The position numbers were made by a program, and so were the translations under genes. Below, piece by piece: positions 8,184 through 17,326 of a stretch of 64,000 bases of DNA (its first letter is position 1; each line of letters begins with the position of its first letter). Source of the DNA: Chloroflexota bacterium. GTDB lineage: Bacteria; Chloroflexota; Anaerolineae; UBA4142; SHND01. Below the pieces are notes generated by a model that was given only the letters and a program-made list of their open reading frames with translations, did no database searches and was not told where the DNA came from. The stretch spans positions 1-64,000 of the forward strand of contig JACQWQ010000131.1 in NCBI GenBank assembly GCA_016209205.1, in the 5' to 3' direction.

Positions 8184-11100
8184 TCAGCCCGCCGCTCCGA
8201 GTTTGGTGGCGAGCAAGCGCAGGGCGCTCACGAGCGCGTAATCTTGCTTGTCGGCTTGCTTGGCGAGTTCTTCTAACTGCGTGAGGGCTTGATTCGTGTC
8301 GCCGCTTGAAAGCGCGGTCAAGATCAAATCGAGCCGCTGCCACAACGTTTGATCCGACGCGGGCGCGACCGGTTGCAGCTGTCTGATGCTTTGCGCCGCT
8401 TGCGTCAATTGGTCCTTGGCGATTAGCAAGAGCGCCACATTGCGGCGCGCCGAATAATCGTCGGATTTCAGCTCTAGCACCTTTACAAATTCGGGCAGCG
8501 CGAAATCAATTTGTCCGCGTGCGAGCCATTGATTGGCAACCGCGCGGTGCGCTTCGGGATCGTTGGGCGCGGCTTGGACCGCGTCGAGCGCCTCGCGCAA
8601 TTGCACGAGCGTGAAACGAAAATCTTCATAGCGTTTGCGCGTTGTAGAGTCCGCTTGCGGCATGTTTGCCAGCGCGCCGTCAATCGCCGCAAGCGCTTCG
8701 GGGATGCGTCCCGCCCGCGAATAATAATTCGCGAGCGTCGTATAGAGTTCGAGCGACGGAGTTGCTTTGACTGCTGCTTGAAGCATTTGCTCAAAAGCCG
8801 CGCCTTCCTTGGCGGCAAGCGCTTCATCGCCTGCCTGCGCGAGCGCATTGACGGCAATCGCCATCCCTTCGCCGATAAACACATCGCCGCACTGCGGCGC
8901 GCGTCGAAGCGTCTCTAACGCGTCGCCCGTGCGCGCGCGCCAATTGTCTTGCGCTTGCGCGCGCATGCCGTACGTCAGACAAAACGTCGGATCAATTTGC
9001 AGCGCGCGCGCGATTTGCGCCAGCGCCTGTTGATGCGCTTGGGCTGCCCCGGTCACGTCTTGATTTTCTTGCAGCAGCGCTTCGTATTCCAGCAGCGCCT
9101 GCGCGTGTTGGTCGTACAAGTGCGCGGTATTGGGGCTGAGCCGCGTGGCTTGGTCGAAATACGCGGACGCTTGTTTGTACGCGTCGCGCTTTGCCGCAAA
9201 ACTTTCGTCCAACGCGCCGCGCGCTTGCGCGAGGCGGGCGAGATTTGCCGAATGATCGGTGTTGTACGGATTGATGCTGCGGGCGACATTCAACGCTTCC
9301 ACCGCGCGCTGCAAAACTTGGGCGCGCGCCGCCGCATCCGCTTGAATTTTTGCCGCGTCCAGATACGCGCGTCCGAGAAAGAGGTAATAGAAATCTTGCT
9401 GCGGTTGGAGCGCGAGCGCGCGTTGATAGAATTCAATCGCCTTGTCCGCATTCTCAGGAGGCAGCGCGGCGGCTTGTTTGTAGAGAATGTCGGCGCGCAC
9501 GGGGTCCAGATTCGTCGCGGTGATTAAAACTCCGGCGATGAGCACGAGCACGGGCATGACGACCCAATTCGTGGTACGGCGCACCCAGAGGTGCGGCATA
9601 GGTTCGTCAAAGAGCATCGTCACCGCGCAGACGGCGACCATGAGCAACACGAACGCGGTAAAGATGACGACCGACACGAGCAGCGCGTCCAGAATCCCCG
9701 AACGCGAAGTGGCAATCAAGAGCACGTGATAAAACGCCAGCCCGGAAAAAATGGCAAAGGCAAGCACGGCAAACAGGAGCGCGGCAACGCCCCAATCGCG
9801 CGCCGATAGATGGAAGGTGCGACCCCATTCTGCAATGCCGACACCCATACCAACCAGCAGCGTCGTAATAAACAACCACAACAGCGCATACGACGTCATG
9901 CCGCCTATGGTCGTCGCCTTGACCGTCAACGCGCTAATCACAATGTCCAAACCGCTGATACTGTCGGTTCCGGCAGCCGCGAGATTGTTGGTACTGATAT
10001 AGTCAAACCCCATGACGGCAAGAACCAAGCCCACTAAAAATGCGAACGTGATGAGCGGTGAAGTTGAAACCCGCCGCGCCCGCGCCGGATTGGAACGTGC
10101 AGCCGGTTTCTGGACGGGGGTTTGGGTGTTGCGTTTGCGCGCGGGGGGGGTGAGGGGGGGGGGCGCAGATACGCTCTCTTTGCTCTCGGCAGGTTCCGCG
10201 TGCTCTGGCATCGGAATGCCGCGTGCGCCCAACGCGACAAAGACAGCGGCAAAGAACCAGAAATAGGTCCGCGTCGAAACAATCGCAATGCCAAAATGAA
10301 TTTCGATAAAGTGCGCGACAAATAATGCGGCCAGCGCGATGAGCCAGAGACTGGAGGTTGGAAGTTGGAAGTTGGAAGGTAGAGACGTTTCGGTGAAACG
10401 TCTGGAGGTTGTAGATTGGACGTCGGACGGTAGAGACCTTCCGTTGGAACGTCTGCTGCGCAGCGCAAAGGCGACGAGATACGCAAAGAGACCCAGAATC
10501 ATGCCGCCCGGCAAGGCGACGCCGATAAATTCCCAACCGAGCACGAAACCAAAAAGCAATGCCAGCAGCGCGCCGCCGCCGAACCACAGCGCGATAAAAA
10601 TGTTGCGCGCACGCGGCGACGGAATCAAGCCCAGCCATTTCAGCGCCAGATACAAAATGACGAGGAACAACACATTTTCCGCGACGAATCCGAACAGCCC
10701 GGTTGTAACGAGCGCGTCGAACGTTTCGTTGTGCGAGCGATCCGGCGTGGCGTTCCGCGATTCGAGCGTGCCGAGTTCGGGCGGATAAAATTTGTTGTAC
10801 GCGACGTACATGGATTCGGGACCGTAACCGACGAGCGGACGCAGGGGATTGAAAAGATCCTCGCCCGTTGTCGGCGCCCACAACGGTTCGTGCGGCAGGA
10901 CCAATTTCAACGCGCCCTGCCAAATCAGCACGCGCACGCGGCCCGTGCCGCCTTCCAATTCAAACACGCGGCCCAAACGCCCGACGTACGGCAGCACGCG
11001 CAAGGGCGCAAGCGGTGACCCGGGAATGTTAATGAGCGCGAGCAAAATCATCACCAGCGCGGCGGCGCTGGCCGCGCCCAGCGCCAATTTGCGCGCCCCG

Positions 11101-12164
11101 CGCACGAGCGCAAACAGCACGCCAAACGTGAACATGCCGCCGAGGATCCCGAATAGCGGACCACGGCTTTGGGAAAACAACAACGCGACACATTGCACCG
11201 CGAGCAGCGCGGCGTACAACGCAATCAAGAGAAAATTCGCGGCGCGTTGTTTCAAAACCAAAGCCGCGCCCCACCACAGCGTGACGACGACCAGCGTGCC
11301 CAGGAGCGCAAGATTGAACGCGCTCGAAGCGAGTTGCAATTGTTCCGGGGTGAGCGTGCCGCTGTAATTGGCTTCGATGATTTCTTTGGCGCCCAGGTCA
11401 AAGCTCAACGCCCATACGGCGGCAATGAGGATCAAGGTCGCAATGGCGGCAGGATACAACCAGACGCGGGCGCGCCCCGCAATAGCCGTTTTCGCGCGTT
11501 CTGCAGTTTGGATCAAACGCGCCAGTGCGAGGGGAATCGCCAGAACCAAGAACGCGCCGATGAAAATCGAGTTGCCCACCGTCGAAGCGACGCGCGTGGT
11601 TACGTCGCCGACCCAGGGCAGCGCGTCGAGAAAATAATGTTGGACGATGCCGTAGAGGGCAGCCGGAAAACTGGCGACGAGCGCGATGCTGACGGCGCGC
11701 TCCACATCGGCGCGCGTCTCGATCAAACTGGCGGCGAGGAAAAAGATAATGATGTAGGAAGAAAAAGTGTACAACCCTTGCAGGCGTTGATACGAACCGA
11801 AAAAAGAAACGGTCGGCGATACGGAAAGCAAGGTGCTGATGAGATACGCCAGCCAGATGAGCAAGGCGGGAATTGTAAGCGGATTACGCTGCGAGGCGGC
11901 GCGCGCCCATTCCTTGACACGTTCTATTACCGAGTGCGACGCAGCAGCATCGCGCGTACCCGAGCGCCCGCGCCACCGTTCCGCGCGCAGGATGAGCCAC
12001 GCCGCGCCCATTGCCAGCGCGAGCGTGCGGAGCAGTGAGATTTTGTCGGGTTCAAAGACGCGGCTCGAATAGATGTTGAAATAAAGCGGGGTGACAATCA
12101 AGGCGACGAGCCAACCGGCTTGAATGAATTTCTCACAAAAGAGGGCGAGGCGAGATGGTGTCAT
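8184..12164 (-). CDS. O-antigen ligase/polymerase-like protein with large TPR domain
   Basis: The 1326-residue product has a long multi-spanning N-terminal part (about 15 or more hydrophobic segments). Its Wzy_C/O-antigen-ligase motif spans VGYGPESMYVAYNKF to DRSHNETFDALVTTGLFGF (near residues 455-515). A linker rich in Ser, Pro and Arg follows, then more membrane segments. A C-terminal stretch of about 450 residues consists of TPR-like helical pairs (for example AIEFYQRALALQPQQDFYYLFLGRAYL). It would polymerise or transfer polyprenyl-linked glycan outside the membrane. ATG 12164 is used; the frame is open to 12230. Two oddities lie inside the gene: G8/G10 tracts at 10143-10163 and heptad repeat DNA at 10354-10378. 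Confidence 0.88.
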   Translation of the reverse strand: MTPSRLALFCEKFIQAGWLVALIVTPLYFNIYSSRVFEPDKISLLRTLALAMGAAWLILRAERWRGRSGTRDAAASHSVIERVKEWARAASQRNPLTIPALLIWLAYLISTLLSVSPTVSFFGSYQRLQGLYTFSSYIIIFFLAASLIETRADVERAVSIALVASFPAALYGIVQHYFLDALPWVGDVTTRVASTVGNSIFIGAFLVLAIPLALARLIQTAERAKTAIAGRARVWLYPAAIATLILIAAVWALSFDLGAKEIIEANYSGTLTPEQLQLASSAFNLALLGTLVVVTLWWGAALVLKQRAANFLLIALYAALLAVQCVALLFSQSRGPLFGILGGMFTFGVLFALVRGARKLALGAASAAALVMILLALINIPGSPLAPLRVLPYVGRLGRVFELEGGTGRVRVLIWQGALKLVLPHEPLWAPTTGEDLFNPLRPLVGYGPESMYVAYNKFYPPELGTLESRNATPDRSHNETFDALVTTGLFGFVAENVLFLVILYLALKWLGLIPSPRARNIFIALWFGGGALLALLFGFVLGWEFIGVALPGGMILGLFAYLVAFALRSRRSNGRSLPSDVQSTTSRRFTETSLPSNFQLPTSSLWLIALAALFVAHFIEIHFGIAIVSTRTYFWFFAAVFVALGARGIPMPEHAEPAESKESVSAPPPLTPPARKRNTQTPVQKPAARSNPARARRVSTSPLITFAFLVGLVLAVMGFDYISTNNLAAAGTDSISGLDIVISALTVKATTIGGMTSYALLWLFITTLLVGMGVGIAEWGRTFHLSARDWGVAALLFAVLAFAIFSGLAFYHVLLIATSRSGILDALLVSVVIFTAFVLLMVAVCAVTMLFDEPMPHLWVRRTTNWVVMPVLVLIAGVLITATNLDPVRADILYKQAAALPPENADKAIEFYQRALALQPQQDFYYLFLGRAYLDAAKIQADAAARAQVLQRAVEALNVARSINPYNTDHSANLARLAQARGALDESFAAKRDAYKQASAYFDQATRLSPNTAHLYDQHAQALLEYEALLQENQDVTGAAQAHQQALAQIARALQIDPTFCLTYGMRAQAQDNWRARTGDALETLRRAPQCGDVFIGEGMAIAVNALAQAGDEALAAKEGAAFEQMLQAAVKATPSLELYTTLANYYSRAGRIPEALAAIDGALANMPQADSTTRKRYEDFRFTLVQLREALDAVQAAPNDPEAHRAVANQWLARGQIDFALPEFVKVLELKSDDYSARRNVALLLIAKDQLTQAAQSIRQLQPVAPASDQTLWQRLDLILTALSSGDTNQALTQLEELAKQADKQDYALVSALRLLATKLGAAG
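10143..10163. repeat. G8 and G10 homopolymer tracts inside the ligase gene
   Basis: The plus strand carries eight G (10143-10150), TGA, then ten G (10154-10163). In the gene they encode Pro runs of the linker between the ligase domain and later membrane segments. A one-base slip here would end the protein before its TPR domain. Confidence 0.85.
10354..10378. repeat. Heptad repeat embedded in coding sequence
   Basis: About three TTGGAAG units lie inside the ligase gene and are translated in frame as SNFQLPTSS on the minus strand. The adjoining 80 bp (to about 10460) carry related GACGTTTC and ACGTCTGG units. They encode a low-complexity Ser/Thr linker that looks like former spacer DNA. Confidence 0.7.
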
Positions 12165-12269
12165 AGGGATTTTTTCATCGGGGCGAACGCAAAGGATTTT
12201 ACAAGGGGTCTCTGAAAATCTCAAATTCAACCGGCGTTTACTTACAGCTCGAATCGCGCGGCATTAAGA

Positions 12270-12302
12270 ATTCTTTACGCATTCTTTGCCAATTCTTGAA
12301 AC
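12270..12302 (+). promoter_or_regulatory. Three 11-bp direct repeats, candidate Pho-box-like operator
   Basis: ATTCTTTACGC, ATTCTTTGCCA and ATTCTTGAAAC follow one another with exact 11-bp spacing, the helical spacing used by PhoB/PhoP-type winged-helix regulators. A possible -10 (TAGAAT) lies at 12333-12338, ahead of the gene at 12418. A Pho function is inferred only from spacing and from the neighbouring pst operon. Confidence 0.4.
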
Positions 12303-12417
12303 GCGCGTAAAGCGACGTTAATACGGTTTGGCTAGAATGTGAGCGTTGATGGGGAAAGGGAATGAAACGGCGTTCGTTCCGCACTCGTCACCCGTCACGT
12401 CTTGAGGAGATGCACAC

Positions 12418-12888
12418 ATGAAACGGATTTTGTTCATTGATCTTCGCAACACGGTACGAAGCCAGATGGCAGAAGCGTGGTTCAATCAATTTGCCGACGT
12501 TTGGGCAAAAGCTTATTCGTGCGGCACGATGCCCGCGGCACTGATAGATCCGGTGGCGGCGCGGGTGATGAGCGAAGCGGGTTTGGATATGCGCGCCGCG
12601 ACGCCAAAACCGATCAACAACGCCTTGTTGGCGCAAGCGGACATTGTAGTGATGATGGGCAAGGATGTGCATCCGGGCGCGTTCACGCCCGATTACATTT
12701 GGGATTTTCAAGACCCGACCGGTAAAGACGTGATTCATTATCGCATTCAACGCGACGCGATTCGCCAGCAAGTACAAGAGTTGATCGTCGAACTCCAGCG
12801 CCTGCGTTTCGACTCGACACGTTCCGATTGGATTCACCGGGCATTGCTGCAGCGCGAATTGATGATGCAGCAAATGCTTTGCTCGTGA
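12418..12888 (+). CDS. LMW protein-tyrosine-phosphatase/ArsC-fold protein lacking the catalytic Cys
   Basis: The 156-residue protein aligns by eye with low-molecular-weight phosphatases and thioredoxin-coupled arsenate reductases. It opens MKRILFIDLRNTVRSQMAEAWFNQF and later has KPINNALLAQADIVVMMG, equivalent to the usual TLCD region. In active family members the P-loop reads C-x5-R-S (as in LFLCVHNSARS at 18158). Here the Cys position is Asp while the Arg-Ser is retained, so classical phosphatase or arsenate-reductase chemistry should be absent. A good SD (GAGGAG, eight bases upstream) supports ATG 12418. It lies directly upstream of pstS on the same strand, so a phosphate-linked binding or sensing role is possible but inferred. 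Confidence 0.8.
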   Translation: MKRILFIDLRNTVRSQMAEAWFNQFADVWAKAYSCGTMPAALIDPVAARVMSEAGLDMRAATPKPINNALLAQADIVVMMGKDVHPGAFTPDYIWDFQDPTGKDVIHYRIQRDAIRQQVQELIVELQRLRFDSTRSDWIHRALLQRELMMQQMLCS

Positions 12889-13187
12889 CTCGACGTTTTA
12901 CTAGACCCGTCTAATTTTCCACAGACTGAACCGATTTCATCTTTTTTTTCTCCTTTTTGCAGAGTGGGGTACGCGAGCTGTGGCGTGTGCCCCGCTCGCT
13001 TGTGTGGAGGATGCTTTTATTAAGAACGTTTAGCTTGAACTTAACAAGGGCTTTGTTGACTCTTGAAGAAATGTTAAGACGACTGCGCGATAAAGGAGGT
13101 CAATAGACGCCGGTTTCACGACGAATTGAGGCAGCAATTTTATACTAGAGTCTTCGGACGCCAGATTCTATCAGAGGAGAAGAAACA
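12889..13187 (+). promoter_or_regulatory. pstS upstream region
   Basis: This 299-bp gap has no gene. It contains an imperfect palindrome TTAACAA/TTGTTGA near 13041-13059, paired CTTAAC (13040) and GTTAAG (13073) half-sites, two CTTGAA motifs (13034, 13062), and a -10-like TATACT at 13141-13146. A strong SD (AGAGGAGA) precedes the pstS ATG. No good -35 is seen, as expected for an activator-dependent Pho promoter, but operator identity is unproven. Confidence 0.4.
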
Positions 13188-14396
13188 ATGTTTTCCAACA
13201 AGACCGCAAGCGCACTCGTAACCATTGTTGCGCTCGCCCTAATGATTGTCGCATGTGGTACACCGGCGGCGCAAACTGCCGCACCCGTTGTTCAAACGGT
13301 TGTAGTCAAGGAAACGGCGGCACCGGTTGTGCAAACCGCAGTCGTCGTTCAAACCGCCGTACCGCAGATTGTGACCACAACGCCCGGTCCGCAAGGTCCT
13401 GCCGCCGGTTCGCTGGCGATCAACGGCGCGGGTGCAACGTTCCCCTTTCCGCTTTATTCGCGCTGGTTCTATGATTATGCGTTTGTTGACCCATCGGTCA
13501 AGTTCAATTACCAGTCGATCGGCTCCGGCGGCGGCATCGCGCAAATCACTGCCGAAACGGTTGACTTTGGTGCGAGCGATGCGATTTTGAACAATGATCA
13601 ATATTCAAAAGCTCCGGGCATCCAGATGTTCCCGACCGTTGCGGGTGCTGTGGTGCCGGCGTATAATCTCTTGGGCGATGATGGTAAACCCATTACGGCG
13701 ATATTGAACCTCCCGAGCGCGGCCATCGCCGACATTTTTCTCGCCAAAATTACAAAGTGGAATGCCCCGGTCTTGCAGCAGGCAAACCCCGAGGTAAAAC
13801 TTCCGAACAAGGATATTGTCGTCGTCCATCGCTCGGATGGTTCGGGCACCACGTACATCTTTACAGATTATCTTTCCAAAATCAGCCCGGAATGGAAAGA
13901 CAAAGTCGGCAATGCAACTTCGGTCAAATGGCCCACCGGGCTTGGCGGCAAGGGCAATGAGGGCGTCTCAGGGCTGGTCGCGCAAAATGACGGCGCCATT
14001 GGTTACGTCGAACTCGCGTATGCCGTCACCAACAAACTACCGTACGCCGTTCCACAAAATAAGGCAGGGAAATACATTGATCCGGGCAAAGGACCGGAAG
14101 GTGTGCAAAGCGCGATGAACGACTTTAGCACGGACCTCGGCGATAAACTGGCGGTCTCGATTGTGAACGCGCCCGGCGAGGGTTCCTATCCAATTGCAGG
14201 TTACACCTATCTGCTGCTCTACATGGATCAACAGGATTGTCTCAAGGCAAGGAAACTCGTCACATTCATGAACTGGGCGCTGACGGATGGGACTAAAGAT
14301 GCCACCGATCTCCAGTATGTGCCGCTTCCAGACAATGTGAAAAAACTGGTCTTGGACAAAGCAGCGAAAATAAGCTGCCAGGGCAAGCCGCTGTAG
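13188..14396 (+). CDS. pstS: Phosphate ABC transporter substrate-binding lipoprotein PstS
   Basis: The 402-residue protein has a lipoprotein signal peptide with lipobox IVACG (Cys 23), a Val/Gln/Thr-rich linker to about residue 75, then the PstS fold. Landmarks are INGAGATFPFPLYSRW, YQSIGSGGGIAQI, DFGASDA, the phosphate-binding HRSDGSGTTYIFTDYL, and late GYTYLLLY. It would capture phosphate outside the membrane and hand it to PstCA. It is the first gene of a complete pst operon; a hairpin follows the stop, consistent with higher expression of pstS than of the downstream genes. Confidence 0.97.
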   Translation: MFSNKTASALVTIVALALMIVACGTPAAQTAAPVVQTVVVKETAAPVVQTAVVVQTAVPQIVTTTPGPQGPAAGSLAINGAGATFPFPLYSRWFYDYAFVDPSVKFNYQSIGSGGGIAQITAETVDFGASDAILNNDQYSKAPGIQMFPTVAGAVVPAYNLLGDDGKPITAILNLPSAAIADIFLAKITKWNAPVLQQANPEVKLPNKDIVVVHRSDGSGTTYIFTDYLSKISPEWKDKVGNATSVKWPTGLGGKGNEGVSGLVAQNDGAIGYVELAYAVTNKLPYAVPQNKAGKYIDPGKGPEGVQSAMNDFSTDLGDKLAVSIVNAPGEGSYPIAGYTYLLLYMDQQDCLKARKLVTFMNWALTDGTKDATDLQYVPLPDNVKKLVLDKAAKISCQGKPL

Positions 14397-14425
14397 TAGT
14401 ATAATGTTTTTGAATTGTGGATAAA

Positions 14426-14460
14426 CAATGCAGAGGCAACGAATCGTTGCCTCTGCATTG
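14426..14460 (+). terminator. Strong hairpin between pstS and pstC
   Basis: A perfect 16-bp stem (arms 14426-14441 and 14445-14460, loop AAT) lies 30 bp after pstS. It is followed only by AATCTTGTTT, so it could be a leaky terminator or a 3'-end stabiliser that sets the PstS:PstCAB ratio. Confidence 0.75.
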
Positions 14461-14503
14461 AATCTTGTTTCAAGAGAGTGCAAGCGACAATCAGAGAAAC
14501 CAC

Positions 14504-15490
14504 ATGTCTGTTATTACTGCGATCAAATTAAAAAAGCGCACCTCGCGCTGGAGTGAACTGGTTCGCCGCCTTGAACATGGGGATGTTATTTTTCGGCTTT
14601 TGACCCTTGCTGCCGGAATGTTGGTGATTCTCGCCGCGATTGGGATTGGATTTGAATTGTGGCAAAACTCGGCGCGGCCGCGCGCCGAGTTTGGTTTTGA
14701 TTTCTTGGTTGGCACGAATTGGGACCCGGTTATCGAGGATTTTGGCGCATTGCCTTTTCTATACGGCACGCTGCAAACGTCGTTGTTCTCACTCTTGATC
14801 GCGGTACCAATCGGATTGGGGATTGCTATTTTTTTAACGGAGCTTGCGCCAGACTGGCTTCTCCAACCTGTTGGCTTTGTGGTCGAATTATTAGCCGCCG
14901 TCCCCAGTGTGATCTTTGGCTTGTGGGGTTTGTTTGTTTTCGTTCCGGTTGTAGTCAAACCGTTCGCACAATTTTTGAATGGCACGCTGGGCTGGCTTCC
15001 CATTTTTGAGGGTCCGGTCTTTGGCCCCAGTCGCCTCGCCGCAACGCTCATTCTCTCGATTATGGTTTTGCCGACACTCGTTGCCATCAGCCGCGATGTA
15101 TTTCTAGCAATTCCCCCATCGCAACGCGAAGGTGCGTTGGGACTCGGCGCAACGCGGTGGGAAATGATTACGCAGAATTTAATCCCGTATGGCTTGTCCG
15201 GGATTTTGGGCGCGGTGATTCTGGCGCTCGGACGCGCCATGGGTGAAACCATTGCGGTCACGATGGTTATTGGCAATAATCTTGATCTATCGGCTTCGCT
15301 GCTTCATCCGGGCTATACGATGGCGAGTTTGATAGCAAATGAGTTTACCGAGGCGACGACCGACATGTATCGCGAAGCGTTGATCTTGATCGGCTTTGTG
15401 TTGTTCGGATTGACGCTGCTCGTCAATATCATTGCGCGCCTCTTGGTCTGGCGCGTCGCGCGTCGAATTCCGACCGAATCGCGCGCGTGA
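14504..15490 (+). CDS. pstC: Phosphate ABC transporter permease PstC
   Basis: The 328-residue permease has six membrane segments. It carries the PstC hallmarks LLAAVPSVIFGLWGLFVF and the EAA loop ALGLGATRWEMITQNLIPYGLSG, followed by GRAMGETIAVTMVIGN. ATG 14504 is preferred; the frame extends to a TTG at 14465 inside the post-hairpin spacer. It forms the membrane channel with PstA. Confidence 0.96.
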   Translation: MSVITAIKLKKRTSRWSELVRRLEHGDVIFRLLTLAAGMLVILAAIGIGFELWQNSARPRAEFGFDFLVGTNWDPVIEDFGALPFLYGTLQTSLFSLLIAVPIGLGIAIFLTELAPDWLLQPVGFVVELLAAVPSVIFGLWGLFVFVPVVVKPFAQFLNGTLGWLPIFEGPVFGPSRLAATLILSIMVLPTLVAISRDVFLAIPPSQREGALGLGATRWEMITQNLIPYGLSGILGAVILALGRAMGETIAVTMVIGNNLDLSASLLHPGYTMASLIANEFTEATTDMYREALILIGFVLFGLTLLVNIIARLLVWRVARRIPTESRA

Positions 15491-15509
15491 TGGAACGGAA
15501 ATCATTGGG

Positions 15510-16400
15510 ATGCAATCATCTCTCTTGTCTGTTACTCAAAATGACCAGCGCTTGAATTATCGTCGGCGTCAAGCCGTCAATCAAGTCATGCTGGGTTTGT
15601 GCGGCGTCGCCGCACTGATTGCGATTTTGCCGCTCGCCTGGATTCTGCTTTATGTGGTTCAGCGCGGCTACGGGTCGTTGAACCTCGACTTTTTTACGCA
15701 GCTGCCTACGCCGGTTGGAGTCGCGGGCGGCGGTGTTTTTAACGCAATCGTCGGCTCTGCGATGGTCGTCGGGCTGGCGTGTTTGATGGCAATTCCGGTG
15801 AGTCTCATCGCGGCGTTCTATGTGTATGAGCGTCCAAACACTCTATTAGGTACGCTGATTCGGTTCAGCACTGATGTCTTGTCCGGTGTCCCGTCTATCA
15901 TCATGGGTATCTTTGCCTACACTGTGATTGTCTTGACACAGGGGCATTTCTCGGCGCTTTCGGGCGGTTTTGCGCTTGCGATCATCATGACGCCAATTGC
16001 ATTGCGCACCACAGAAGAGATGCTGAAACTTGTGCCCAAAACACTGCGCGAAGGTTCCTTGGCGCTCGGCGCGGCGGATTGGCGCACTTTGTTGCAGGTG
16101 ATGCTCCCGGCGGCGATCAGCGGCGTCATCACGGGAATTATGTTGGGCGTGGCGCGCGTGGCGGGCGAAGCCGCGCCGATGCTTTTCACTGCCTTTGGGA
16201 ATCCCTTTTTTAGCGCGGCGCTTGATCAACCCATTGCGACGTTGCCGCATCAAGTCTATGTTTATGCCATCTCGCCATACAAAGATTGGCAAGACAAAGC
16301 ATGGGCAACGGCATTGGTGCTTATTGCGTTGGTGCTCTCGCTTGAAGTTGTGGCGCGTGGAGTAACATCTTGGCAACAACGGAAATTGCGCGGCCGGTGA
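15510..16400 (+). CDS. pstA: Phosphate ABC transporter permease PstA
   Basis: The 296-residue permease has six membrane segments, DVLSGVPSIIMGIFAY, the EAA loop EGSLALGAADWRTLLQVMLP, and the PstA-typical GVARVAGEAAPMLFTAFGN. ATG 15510 lies 19 bp after pstC; the frame opens earlier, but the upstream residues overlap pstC in another frame and are not PstA-like. It pairs with PstC as the inner-membrane channel. Confidence 0.96.
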   Translation: MQSSLLSVTQNDQRLNYRRRQAVNQVMLGLCGVAALIAILPLAWILLYVVQRGYGSLNLDFFTQLPTPVGVAGGGVFNAIVGSAMVVGLACLMAIPVSLIAAFYVYERPNTLLGTLIRFSTDVLSGVPSIIMGIFAYTVIVLTQGHFSALSGGFALAIIMTPIALRTTEEMLKLVPKTLREGSLALGAADWRTLLQVMLPAAISGVITGIMLGVARVAGEAAPMLFTAFGNPFFSAALDQPIATLPHQVYVYAISPYKDWQDKAWATALVLIALVLSLEVVARGVTSWQQRKLRGR

Positions 16401-16428
16401 GCTTGGCAATTGGTGAGGAAAGGATGTG

Positions 16429-17295
16429 ATGACGCAGAATCAAATCAAAGTTCCAGAAGCGCCCAGCATTGGCGCCATGCTCAAGACGTCCATAGTGGGG
16501 CTCCAAGCGAACAATGATCAAGTCAACTCGTTCAAGGTGCAGGTCAAGAATTTGAATTTTTACTATGGCTCCTTTCGCGCGCTGGCAGACATCAGTTTAG
16601 GTTTTCCGGAAAACCAAATCACAGCGATTATTGGACCATCCGGCTGTGGCAAATCCACGCTGATACGCACTCTGAATCGCATGAGCGATCTCGTGCCCCG
16701 CGCGCGCGTGGAGGGTCAAGTCTTGCTGGATAACGAAAACATCAATACTTCTGATGTGGATGTCGTGAATATCCGTCGCCGTGTCGGCATGGTGTTTCAG
16801 CGCCCGAATCCTTTTCCCAAGTCCATTTATGATAATGTGACGTATGGACCGCGCTTGCTGGGAGTGAGGAATAAAAAAGTCTTGGACGAGATTGTCGAGA
16901 AATCTTTGCGCGGCGCGGCGCTGTGGGATGAAGTCAAAGATAAATTGCACGAGTCCGGGCTTGCGCTTTCCGGCGGGCAACAGCAGCGTTTGTGTATTGC
17001 ACGCATGGTGGCGGTGGAACCCGAAGTGGTCTTGATGGACGAACCGTGTTCCGCACTTGATCCGGTGGCGACGATCAAAATCGAAGATTTGATGCGCACA
17101 CTGCGCAACAATTACACGATTGTCATTGTGACACACAACATGCAGCAAGCGGCGCGCGTTTCCGATTACACGGCAATGATGATGATGCGTCCCGACCGCG
17201 CCGGAGAAATGATCGAGTTCAATCAAACGCGCACAATCTTTACCAATCCGCATGACAAGTGCACCGAAGATTATGTGACCGGGCGTTTTGGGTAA
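16429..17295 (+). CDS. pstB: Phosphate ABC transporter ATPase PstB
   Basis: The 288-residue ATPase has Walker [19 protein letters not shown]-loop [18 protein letters not shown], the ABC signature [13 protein letters not shown] and Walker [14 protein letters not shown], all in the PstB-specific form. The N-terminal 35 residues are an extra low-similarity leader. SD GAGGAAAGG is well placed for ATG 16429 (a GTG at 16426 is in frame). It energises phosphate import and, with PhoU, signals to the PhoR-like kinase. Confidence 0.97.
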   Translation: MTQNQIKVPEAPSIGAMLKTSIVGLQANNDQVNSFKVQVKNLNFYYGSFRALADISLGFPENQITAIIGPSGCGKSTLIRTLNRMSDLVPRARVEGQVLLDNENINTSDVDVVNIRRRVGMVFQRPNPFPKSIYDNVTYGPRLLGVRNKKVLDEIVEKSLRGAALWDEVKDKLHESGLALSGGQQQRLCIARMVAVEPEVVLMDEPCSALDPVATIKIEDLMRTLRNNYTIVIVTHNMQQAARVSDYTAMMMMRPDRAGEMIEFNQTRTIFTNPHDKCTEDYVTGRFG

Positions 17296-17326
17296 GGACA
17301 GGTCACGCAAAAAATTCGAGGAAACT

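Noticed and set aside
9949-10923. Long alternative frames inside the ligase gene
   Set aside because: They are high-GC shadow frames, rich in Arg and Ala, with no motifs, overlapping a clearly real gene.
13092-13104. SD-like AAAGGAGG upstream of pstS
   Set aside because: No start codon or open frame follows at a useful distance; it is probably incidental or part of an operator.
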